Shown: positions 11,848-22,000 of the stretch, piece by piece | Position numbering within the stretch: the first letter of the stretch is position 1 | How the letters are laid out: each line of letters begins with the position of its first letter | DNA from: Argyresthia goedartella | Lineage: Eukaryota; Arthropoda; Insecta; Lepidoptera; Argyresthiidae | Direction: 5' to 3' | NCBI GenBank assembly: GCA_949825045.1 | Contig: OX463816.1 | Location: forward strand, 12,023,579-12,087,578 | Length of the DNA: 64,000 nt | Notes under the pieces: generated by a model | The model's input: only the letters and a program-made list of their open reading frames with translations | Databases searched by the model: none | What the model was told of the DNA's origin: nothing | Translations under genes and position numbers: made by a program

Positions 11848-13258
11848 TAGGCACATTTCAAATTTCCATCAAAAATCAAGAGGAAACAGCTTGTTTTCGT
11901 AATCTAAGTTTTCTGTTTAACACAGGGTGAGAAAATAACTGAAAGCTATGAGCTCTCACTTCCCCAAATTTGCTAATGCTAGAAGAATAAACGTGTTGTT
12001 AGATTAATGACCATATGGTCACTTCTGAAACTTTCCCCACACCAAGCATTCAGGCCGAAAATAAGATTCCGTGAATCCTCGTAAGATACATGCTGTAGGT
12101 ATTATAGGTGAACAAAAAGGCTTGAGGCACTAGGCACATTTCAAATTTCCATCAAAAATCAAGAGGAAACAGCTTGTTTTCTTAATCTAAGTTTTCTGTT
12201 TAACACAGGGTGAGAAAATAACTGAAAGCTATGAGCTCTCACTTCCCCAAATTTGCTAATGCTAGAAGAATAAACGTGTTGTTAGATTAATGACCATATG
12301 GTCACTTCTGAAACTTTCCCCACACCAAGCATTCAGACCGAAAATAAGATTCCGTGAATCCTCGTAAGATACATGCCGTAGGTATTGTATGTGAACAAAA
12401 AGGCTTGAGGCACTAGGCACATTTCAAATTTCCATCAAAAATCAAGAGGAAACAGCTTGTTTTCTTAATCTAAGTTTTCTGTTTAACACAGGGTGAGAAA
12501 ATAACTGAAAGCTATGAGCTCTCACTTCCCCAAATTTGCTAATGCTAGAAGAATAAACGTGTTGTTAGATTAATGACCATATGGTCACTTCTGAAACTTT
12601 CCCCACACCAAGCATTCAGACCGAAAATAAGATTCTGTGAATCCTCGTAAGATACATGCCGTAGGTATTATATGTGAACAAAAAGGCTTGAGGCACTAGG
12701 CACATTTCAAATTTCCATCAAAAATCAAGAGGAAACAGCTTGTTTTCGTAATCTAAGTTTTCTGTTTAACACAGGGTGAGAAAATAACTGAAAGCTATGA
12801 GCTCTCACTTCCCCAAATTGCTAATGCTAGAATAATAAACGTGTTGTTAGATTAATGACCATATGGTCACTTCTGAAACTTTCCCCACACCAAGCATTCA
12901 GACCGAAAATAAGATTCCGCGAATCCTCGTAAGATACATGCCGTAGGTATTGTATGTGAACAAAAAGGCTTGAGGCACTAGGCACATTTCAAATTTCCAT
13001 CAAAAATCAAGAGGAAACAGCTTGTTTTCTTAATCTAAGTTTTCTGTTTAACACAGGGTGAGAAAATAACTGAAAGCTATGAGCTCTCACTTCCCCAAAT
13101 TTGCTAATGCTAGAAGAATAAACGTGTTGTTAGATTAATGATCATATGGTCACTTCTGAAACTTTCCCCACACCAAGCATTCAGACCGAAAATAAGATTC
13201 CTTGAATCCTCGTAAGATACATGCCGTAGGTATTGTATGTGAACAAAAAGGCTTGAGG
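11848..13258. repeat. Tandem array, five copies of a 283-bp unit
   Basis: The unit begins at TAGGCACATTTCAAATT and recurs at 11848, 12131, 12414, 12697 and 12979, spacings 283, 283, 283 and 282. The last copy ends at 'GCTTGAGG' near 13258. Copies differ by only a few substitutions, so the amplification is recent. Each unit carries the 14-bp perfect palindrome TGACCATATGGTCA, altered to TGATCATATGGTCA in the fifth copy. No long open frame crosses the unit; the function is unknown. Confidence 0.95.
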
Positions 13259-13667
13259 TGACAAAATAAATAACAATTTGGCCCAGCGGCCCACCCCGCC
13301 GGTCTTATGTGGTTCGCTCGCCGTCTGCCGGGATTAGCATAAGAATGCCACATTACTGCGCCCACGATACGTACCATCCACTGTATCAATCTACATCGTG
13401 AACATAAAATCGTGCTTATTATCCCGAGCCCTTGAGTCTTTTAACGACAATCAGGTTATTTTGCTGACAGTACTTGGAGTGCGGTCCACGTATGAGCCTG
13501 CTCCTACTTGTCTCTTCTCTGTAAAGGTTTTAATTTTGATTTACGTTAGTAGTTGTTTACGCGTATATTGTGTGAAAAATCAAATCAATTTGCATCGGAA
13601 TATTTACTTTCCGAAAGAATCTAGAATGAATGAATTGATTTCGAATTTAGATTTGTCCGCATCTCTA
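13259..13667. other. No supported gene
   Basis: Unassigned sequence. A 79-codon minus-strand frame (13150-13389) runs out of the tandem array into this stretch and has no recognised motif. Confidence 0.4.
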
Positions 13668-14330
13668 GTTTTTAGGGATCCATATCCGAAAGGTGCCAAA
13701 CGGAACCCTATTACTAAACCTTCACTATCCGTCCTTCCGTCTGTCCGTCCGTCCAACCAACATCGGGCAGTATCTCAAGAACCGTGAAAAAAAAATACGT
13801 TTTTTTTATCTGTTGCTACTACAGCAACAAACAATAAACTAGAGTCCGCGCCACCACTGAAGTCCCGCGTCGGGGTCTTTATTGCCTCCAGAATAAGAAC
13901 CAATATGCTACAATTCAGAGGACTTCAGTGCTGACGGATTGCTGCTGTACACGAGATTTTATAAATTAAAAGAGGTCCCCATACAAGTGACGTGTTTTAG
14001 GTGTACCACCCGCGATCGATATAACACATAACATGAGTCAAATATGATCGTAGATCTCACGGCTTATCACAAGGTTGTGGTGGTGGCGCAATTGGTTTGA
14101 TATCGGTTTCGCAATCTTCGGGTGCTGGGTTCAATTCCACTTTCAGAAATAATATACAGGTTGACATTTAATTAGCCGACCATATTTGGGGAATATGTAC
14201 ATGTTATGTAAATATGTCCTTTTTGCTTTTGTTTTATTATTTTTAGTGGATAAGTTTTCTTGCACGATGGTACGGAGCCCTTCGTGTATGAGTCCAACCC
14301 GCACTTGACCGATTATATTTGGTCGACATG
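13668..14330 (+). repeat. 'TAGGG...' hairpin repeat, copy 1, with internal insertions
   Basis: It opens with 'TTTTTAGGGATCCATA', 'GGTGCCAAACGGAACCCTA' and a 'CCGTCTGTCCGTCCGTCC' tract. It closes with 'GGTACGGAGCCCTTCGTG' and 'CCGCACTTGACCG'. The same opening and closing blocks bound copies at 30350, 38307 and 46042. This copy is longer because unrelated sequence is inserted at about 13842-13968, and a tRNA-like head at 14084-14138 marks a SINE. It has no coding capacity. Confidence 0.75.
14084..14138 (+). repeat. tRNA-derived SINE head (A and B boxes)
   Basis: TGGCGCAATTGG at 14084-14095 fits a pol III A box and GGGTTCAATTCC at 14127-14138 fits a B box, with normal tRNA-like spacing. No cloverleaf with an intact acceptor stem is evident, so this is a SINE promoter rather than a working tRNA gene. 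Confidence 0.6.
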
Positions 14331-14344
14331 ATTTAACCCCTTGA

Positions 14345-15519
14345 CACATGACCTTACCCGAAATGGACCGCGATTTTCAACCTTATTGCTTGGTAATAAA
14401 GTTCAAAACTAATGAAACCATATATGGGTTAGTATGCGGTAAAGGGTTAAAAGAGAGGAGTGTTATGAATGTATGATGTATCTACTTTAACAAACGTAGC
14501 ACCGTCAGTTTGTATCTTAAGTGAAGGTGATACTTAATAATGTGATATTGTGATCGAGTTTAAACAGTTATGTACCCGAATTTTCATGACCCGTCCATAA
14601 ATTCTGGCCAGTCACTACTAACAAACTATTATTACCTAATTAACTAATCACTCAAACCAATACTTGTCATTATAAAAACTAGGTTAGAAACCAACAAATT
14701 TGATGTGAAAAGGTACATAAGGAGACTTTACAACACATTAAATAGTGTAATTAATTGCTACCACTATGGCTTCCCGATTTCCTCAAACTCAAACCTAATC
14801 AATTATTCAAATAACACTTAAACAGCTTCTGACCCATAAACATAACTTAATTAATAAATTAAAATCGGAAAGGATCACCTGTAATAAATTCACGGTCACC
14901 ATTAGGACGACACTAAAACTCCTACTTAAGATTTCCATTGAGTAAGTATTAAAAAGGGTATATTTAAACATATGACCGCAAAACGAGTTTTTACATCGTA
15001 ATTTTGCTTGACTAAATTACTGAACTAAGCGACTAGAAATACAGGTTTTGCCTGCCAAATTACTGAATTGCGCGACTAGAAAGCTCAAAAACAGTAATTC
15101 GAGTAATATAAAATACAAAATGAGCGTCGGATTTGGTTGTTGTGACATGTTCACCTACCCTGTCTTTATTTACCAGTAAGCGTTGGCCAAACCATTCAGT
15201 AATTTAGTCGAACAATTCAGTAATTTTTCCTCTTATTTCAGATATTTCAGCTGTCTATGGTCATTCGCTTAATTAGTTTTTAATTCGCTCGTTTTATTAT
15301 TCCCCTCAAAACAATTATCATCCATATCGTAGGCGTAGGGTTCCCACCACAACTTGTTGAATGGTTTTTGGTCTCTGATTTTTGGCTACTATTCGTTCTT
15401 CTCGTCATATTCAAAAGGATGTTGTTTAGATAATTAAACTTAACTGAAGCTAAATTCAAAAAATGTATAAAGCACACTTTGTGCACTAAGGCCTACTACA
15501 AAATTTATGACTTTTTACA
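14345..15519. other. No supported gene
   Basis: AT-rich sequence without recognised coding or repeat structure. Short minus-strand frames at 14143-14349 and 15280-15486 have no identifiable motif. Confidence 0.45.
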
Positions 15520-15685
15520 AGACACCGACATCTGGCATTAAACCAGTTCATTGCACTCTATATATTATGTTCTATGTAATAATTAGGCACCTACTTAATG
15601 TTATATTATGCTTGATTATGTTATGATGTTCATTAAGTCTCAATTTTTGTGCTATTATGAATAAAAATCTTTGTACTTGAACTTG
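15520..15685 (+). repeat. Probable LINE 3' tail ending in (CTTGAA)n
   Basis: The stretch ends with a polyadenylation-like 'ATGAATAAAAATC' followed by short CTTGAA repeats. That arrangement is typical of non-LTR retrotransposon 3' ends that finish in a short tandem repeat. No reverse-transcriptase coding is present here. Confidence 0.45.
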
Positions 15686-16209
15686 AACTTAATATCCTGG
15701 AGAAATTACCCCCATGTCTGGGAGGTTTCTTGGGGTCTTCCGAAATGAAACCAACTACATGATTCGATTCATCCTCTGTTTAATAAACTATGCGAAGTTT
15801 TACTTCTATAAGTGGTAACCCTAAATGACATTCCGATATAATGAATTCCAGAATGCATCATTCGATTTAGGACGGTTGACCATTTCAAATACCTAACTAT
15901 GTAATTAACGCGAATCAACCTTTCTGGTTATTTATCGGATTAGTAAGGATTAGGTGTGCAGAAAAAGACGTGCATAAGTAATACCTATATAGCATGCGGC
16001 GATGAGCTCGCCTCCTGTCACGCAAAATGGAGTTGTAAATGGCTAAACTGGCGCCTCGGCCACCGCATGGGGATAGGCTCAATATTGTGTTTGTTTGTTT
16101 GTAAGTAATACCTTGTTACGAGGAAATGAGTTTAAATGATCTCAAAGTTATGATACTAGATATCGGATATAAATACCTTTGACAGCTACTTGAACACAAT
16201 ATTAAGAGA

Positions 16210-16619
16210 GGCCACTAGGCTATTTGCGAGTTACTCGATTGCGTCAGATAAAGATATGGGGGATATCTTACACCCTGTTTAGTAAACTCACCAAATGTGG
16301 GCTTTCCATCTAAAGAAGATTCGTTAGGGCAACAAAACCATACAAGTGAAATTTACTTGAGCACGTCAGATTAAGATGTGGTGAGTTAGTGACATGCTGA
16401 TAAGAACATTTCAATAAAACTATAGATTTGAGCGTTACGCAAGAGACTAGTTTATGATTCCTTTGTGACCCACCCAATCCTTGCCCTAACGGCGCGGCTC
16501 TAGATGGAAAGCTAAGATCTGGTGGAGTTACTAAACTAAACAGGGTGTAAGGTATATAGGTGTAATGTGTCTTTATCTGACGCGCTCGAGTAACTCGCGA
16601 ATAGCCTCGTGGCGTGGCC
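16210..16619. mobile_element. MITE with ~105-120 bp inverted termini
   Basis: The left end (16210-16312) and the right end (16500-16619) are reverse complements with scattered mismatches. They share 'GCGAGTTACTCGA', 'GCGTCAGATAAAGA', 'TTACACCCTGTTTAGT' and 'CTTTCCATCTA'. The 410-bp element has no open frame for a transposase, so it is non-autonomous. Flanks show no convincing target-site duplication. Confidence 0.75.
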
Positions 16620-17626
16620 TTCCGGATTATAAAGTTAATAGGACTTTCGTTCCCAAAAAATAACCACTTTTTATATTATAAGATTCCAGGGAAATATAAT
16701 AATATATAATAATAATATAACAATATAAAATTTGCCACTCGTAATTACTAATTCGCAACCCAGTCAGTTGTCCAAATGTCGACTCTCCTTATGGTCAATG
16801 TGTAGGTTGTTCTTTCTAATAGTCGCTTCCCACGTGCATAACATGATCAGTAACGGTTTATTAGCTGTGTTGTGTCGTAATCTTTAAAGGTCATGTACCA
16901 TGCAAAAATTTATAATTATATCCGAATACGCATTCAACTCATTACATACATCATATAAAAGGGCGCAGGTACCTATTGTGTTATGTTGCAATCATTGATG
17001 TCTTATCAATTAACTTTTCAACAGTTAATCATTTTTTTAATACAACCTGTTATCGAACTTTCCCACAAGAAGCCCTAATAAAATAAACAAAATAACAAAC
17101 GACGCTGCTCAGTGTTAATACGCGTTTAAGATAATATATTTCTCCAGTCCAAAAATAAATGTCCGCCTCATAAATCGTACTGGACCTTATCGGGCCGAAG
17201 TGACAATAAGAACTCGATAAGGGGCTCGGGGTCTGCCGGACCTCGGTTACAAAATCTCTAACTTTTACGTTAACGTTTGAGTTTCCTTTAGAATATCAAG
17301 ACTGGACGGTTGTAACTTTAGTTTAGTTTTAAAGACTCGGTGGTTGATCTGACGTGCGCAGCCGAAGTGTAATCGGTGTTGCATCTTAATTTAGATGTCG
17401 TGTATGGTGGGAGGTGGTTAGGACCTAACCCGCAGTGGAGGACGGTATCGCTTAAATGTGACACATATATTATTGTGGAATTTATCAGGCTTTTTTGTTT
17501 AAGTAATGGATGGATAGTGCCCCCTTGTTTGCTCTACTCGCTTCTTGTACCACTTATCGCTTATAGCATAGCGATTCTCGTTTAGATATTAGGTAACTTT
17601 AAAATTTGATTAAAATATGTACTCAC
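16620..17626. other. Probable intron of the rhomboid-like gene; nothing else seen
   Basis: Because the exon at 17627-17692 (minus strand) ends with a good donor site, this sequence should be intron. I looked for the next rhomboid exon on the minus strand here and further left and did not find one. An AT-repeat patch lies at about 16673-16730. Confidence 0.4.
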
Positions 17627-17692
17627 CACATTGATGAACTCCTGAAATGTGATGGAATCCGATGAAGAACTTTGGGCTTTGTCCAATAGGAT
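17627..17692 (-). CDS. Rhomboid-like protease (RHBDL/rhomboid-4 type), coding exon 3
   Basis: Read on the minus strand, TTTCAG precedes 17692 and GTGAGT follows 17627. The 66-nt exon is phase 0 at both ends and encodes ILLDKAQ then DSITFQEFINV. This aligns without gaps to the second EF-hand of vertebrate RHBDL3, where the equivalent ends in a hydrophobic-x-x-x-x-DF motif. The calcium loop is degenerate, since the first ligand position is Q instead of D. Exons for the MSxKR linker, transmembrane helices and the catalytic GxSxG/His dyad were not found in the window. Confidence 0.75.
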
Positions 17693-17953
17693 CTGAAACA
17701 CAAAGACACTTTCAAAAACCGATGGGCAGGAACCACAGCACCCAACAACAGCAACAAAACATGTTTCAACGAAATCGTCTTCGCATTACGATGAATTTTT
17801 AGTCAGGTGATGACTAAAAATTATTATTAAATGAGCCTTCAAATTGGCGGCCATATATCATCATCTTCATCATTTATATAATTTTGAGCCACCGCTGGGC
17901 ACTCTTCTCTGTCCAATTTATTTCCATGTATCAATTCGCCGAAGTCGACTATT

Positions 17954-18148
17954 CTATTCTGCCACCGATCGACGACATCGATTTGGTGGAATAGCACCCT
18001 AAGCTCGATTATTTGGAATTTAGTAGCACAGATACTGCAATCGAGTTTATAATCGACAGAAGTATCTGTGAGATTGGCGAAATTGCAAACAGCCCAAAAA
18101 ACATCGAATTATAACTTGATGCCCGTTGGCTGTTTGCGATTTCGCCTA
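17954..18148. repeat. Three consecutive hairpins in intron 2
   Basis: There are three back-to-back inverted repeats. At 17954-17994, CTATTC-CCACC pairs with GGTGG-AATAG. At 18028-18069, ACAGATACT pairs with AGTATCTGT. At 18074-18148, TTGGCGAAATTGCAAACAGC pairs with a matching arm containing GCTGTTTGCGATTTCGCC, and its interior is also near-palindromic. They are probably part of a MITE-like element, but outer termini are not clear. Confidence 0.6.
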
Positions 18149-18605
18149 AGTCCGCGGCATTCAAAATTAAAAAGCTACTTTATCTCAGTGAGTAGCTTTC
18201 AAGAGTTTTCACACAACTATAACAACCATCGAAACACTACAGTTAGGGATTTTAATTCTTGCTAAGAGGGATCCTCTGAGCCTCAAAAGCAGAGTATCCA
18301 TACAACCAATTTTTCAACGAAATAAAATAAAATAGTGTCTACAGCTAAATATATTTTATTATTTGCAAATAAACTGGTTTCCTAGCTATTATGGGATATA
18401 TACATGTACAACCTATTTAAACCTTCAAGAGTAACAATTTCCAGGTATTTCCAGCATTTTCTGTCGATGGAATGACGAATGTGAGTGTGAGCGAGAGAGT
18501 TAACTGGCAGCTACGCGACAGCAATGCAGTTCGATTTATCTCAAAGAAGATTATCACAATAATGCTCAGATTTCCAAACATTATTGAGAAAAGGTATGTA
18601 CATAC

Positions 18606-18704
18606 CTCGCGTTTATGTGTAGAAACTTGCGCTTTGAAGTCTGGGTGCTCAAGTGTTACAAGGAAGTCTGGCCAAGATATCTCACCAAAGCCTTCTGAGT
18701 CAAA
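18606..18704 (-). CDS. Rhomboid-like protease (RHBDL/rhomboid-4 type), coding exon 2
   Basis: On the minus strand a pyrimidine-rich TTTTCTTTTGCAG precedes 18704 and GTATGT follows 18606. The 99-nt exon (33 codons, phase 0 both ends) encodes FDSEGFGEISWPDFLVTLEH and ends in QVSTHKRE. The FD-x-x-G-x-G-x-IS pattern and terminal HKRE match the first EF-hand and following linker of RHBDL3. The EF loop keeps D1, E3, G6, I8 and D12 but has F at position 5, so calcium binding may be weak. The join to exon 3 gives KRE-ILL, matching KRE-VLL in the vertebrate protein. That continuity across two introns is the strongest evidence for the gene. Confidence 0.85.
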
Positions 18705-19030
18705 CTGCAAAAGAAAATTAAATAAATTAAATGCGTATTTAAATAGGTACACGTAACGTCAATTTTTTGGCCTCTGAAAGCCGCCTGGGTACAAGAGAGA
18801 TGCATGAATGGGCAAGGGGGAAAGAGAGGTGTCAGCTGGCATGGCCGAGAAACCTGGCGCGGGCTGTACCCTTTTCCTCCTTCCCTTATAACTCCTTAGA
18901 GGAGCCCGGGACCAGTAGGTCGATTTTCTATATCTGATTGGGTCTTGGAATTTGATTGCAATTGTGAAATGACAATAATAAATTGTCAAACCTGGGAATT
19001 AGTTAATTTAAATCCGACAAAAACAGTCGC

Positions 19031-22000
19031 AAAACGCAATGTGCTCTGAAGGGTCTAGCATCCTTCAGAGTTTCAAAACGCAATGTGTTCTGAAGGGTCT
19101 ACCATCCTACAGAATGTCAAAACGCAATGTGCTCTGAAGGGTCTACCATCCTACAGAATGTCAAAACGCAATCTGAAGGGTCTACCATCCTACAGAATGT
19201 CAAAACGCAATGTGCTCTGAAGGGGTCTGCCATCCTTCAGAATTTCAAAACGCAATGTGCTCTGAAGGGCTTTACCATCCTTCAGAATGTCAAAACGCAA
19301 TGTGCTCTGCAGGGGTCTACCATCCTTCAGAATGTCAAAACTCAATGAGCTCTGAAGGGTTCGACCATCCTTCAGAATGTCAAAACGCAATGTGCTCTGA
19401 AGGGGTCTACCATCCTTTAGAATGTCAAAACGCAATGTGCTCTGAGGGGTCTTCCATCCTTCAGAGTTTCAAAACGCAATGTGCTCTGAAGGGGTCTACC
19501 ATCCTGCAGAATGTCAAAACGCAATGTGCTCTGAAGGGGTCTGCCATCCTTCAGAATTTCAAAACGCAATGAGCTCTGAAGGGTTCGACCATCCTTCAGA
19601 ATGTCAAAACGCAATGTGCTCTGAAGGGGTCTACCATCCTTTAGAATGTCAAAACGCAATGTGCTCTGAAAGGTCTTCCATCCTTCAGAGTTTCAAAACG
19701 CAATGTGCTCTGAAAGGATCTACCATCCTTTAGAATGTCAAAACGCAATGTGCTCTGAAGGGTCTTCCATCCTTCAGAATGTCAAAACGCAATGTGCTCT
19801 GAGGGGTCTTCCATCCTTCAGAATTTCAAAACGCAATGTGCTCTGAAGGACTCTACCATCCCTCAGAATGTCAAAACGCAATGTGCTCTGAAGGGGTCTA
19901 CCATCCTTCAGAATGTCAAAACGCAATGTGCTCTGAGGGGTCTTCCATCCCTCAGAATTTCAAAACGCAATGTGCTCTGAGGGATCTTCCATCCTTCAGA
20001 ATTTCAAAACGCAATGTGCTCTGAAGGGGTCTACCATCCTTCAGAATGTCAAAACGCAATGTGCTCTGAAGGGGTCTACCATCCTTCAGAATGTCAAAAC
20101 GCAATGTGCTCTGAAAGGGTCTACCATCCTTCAGAATGTCAAAACGCAATGTGCTCTGAGGGGTCTTCCATCCTTCAGAATTTCAAAACGCAATGTGCTC
20201 TGAAGAGCTCTACCATCCCTCAGAATTTCAAAACGCAATGTGCTCTGAAGGGGTCTGCCATCCTACAGAATGTTAAAACGCAATGTGCTCTGAAGAGGTC
20301 TGCCATCCTTCAGAATTTCAAAATGTAATGTGCTCTGAAGGGTTTTACCATCCCTCAGAATGTCAAAACGCAATGTACTCTGAAGGGGTCTACCATCCTT
20401 CAGAATGCCAAAACGCAATGTGCTCTGAAGGGGTCTACCATCCTGCAGAATGTCAAAACGCAACGTGCTCTGAAGGGTTTTACCATCCCTCAGAATGTCA
20501 AAACGCAATGTACTCTGAAGGGGTCTTCCATCCTTCAGAATTTCAAAACGCAATGTGCTCTGAAGGGCTGTACCATCCCTCAGAATTTCAAAACGCAATG
20601 TGCTCTGAGGGGTCTTCCATCCTTCAGAATTTCAAAACGCAATGTGCTCTGAAGGGCTCTACCATCCCTCAGAATGTCAAAACGCAAGGTGCTCTGAAGG
20701 GGTCTACCATCCTTCAGAATGTCAAAACGCAATGTGCTCTGAAGGGGTCTACCATCCTTCAGAATGTCAAAAAGCAGTGTGCTCTGAGGGGTCTTCCATT
20801 CTTCAGAATTTCGAAACGCAATGTGCTCTGAGGGGTCTTCCATCCTTCAGAATTTCAAAACGCAATGTGCTCTGAGGGGTCTTCCATCCTTCAGAATTTC
20901 AAAATGCAATGTGCTCTGAAGGGTTCTACCATCCCTCAGAATGTCAAAACGCAATGAGCTCTGAAGGGGTCTACCATCCTTCAGAATTTAAAATTGCAAT
21001 GTGCTCTGAAGGGGTCTACCATCCCTCAGAATGTCAAAACGCAATGAGCTCTGAAGGGGTCTACCATCCTTCAGAATTTCAAATTGCAATGTGCTCTGAA
21101 GGGGTCTACCATCCCTCAGAATGTCAAAACGCAATGAGCTCTGAAGGGGTCTACCATCCTTCAGAATTTCAAATTGCAATGTGCTCTGAAGGGGTCTACC
21201 ATCCTTCAGAATGTCAAAACGCAATGTGCTCTGAAGGGGTCTACCATCCTTCAGAATGTCAAAACGCAATGTGCTCTGAAGGGGTCTACCATCCTTCAGA
21301 ATGTCAAAACGCAATGTGCTCTGAGGGGTCTACCATCCTTCAGAATGTCAAAACGCAATGTGCTCTGAAGGGGTCTACCATCCTTCAGAATGTCAAAACG
21401 CAATGTGCTCTGAGGGGTCTACCATCCTTTAGAATGTCAAAACGCAATGTGCTCTGAAGGGGTCTACCATCCTTCAGAATGTCAAAATGCAATGTGCTCT
21501 GAGGGGTCTACCATCCTTCAGAATGTCAAAACGCAATGTGCTCTGAAGGGGTCTACCATCCTTCAGAATGTCAAAACGCAATGTGCTCTGAGGGGTCTAT
21601 CATCCTTCAGAATGTCAAAACGCAATGTGCTCTGAGGGGTCTTCCATCCTTCAGAGTTTCAAAACGCAATGTGCTCTGAAGGGGTCTACCATCCTACAGA
21701 ATGTCAAAACGCAATGTGCTCTGAAGGGGTCTACCATCCCTCAGAATGTCAAAACGCAATGAGCTCTGAAGGGGTCTACCATCCTTCAGAATTTCAAATT
21801 GCAATGTGCTCTGAAGGGGTCTACCATCCCTCAGAATGTCAAAACGCAATGAGCTCTGAAGGGGTCTACCATCCTTCAGAATTTCAAATTGCAATGTGCT
21901 CTGAAGGGGTCTACCATCCTTCAGAATGTCAAAACGAAATGTGCTCTGAAGGGGTCTACCATCCCTCAGAATGTCAAAACGCAATGAGCTCTGAAGGGGT

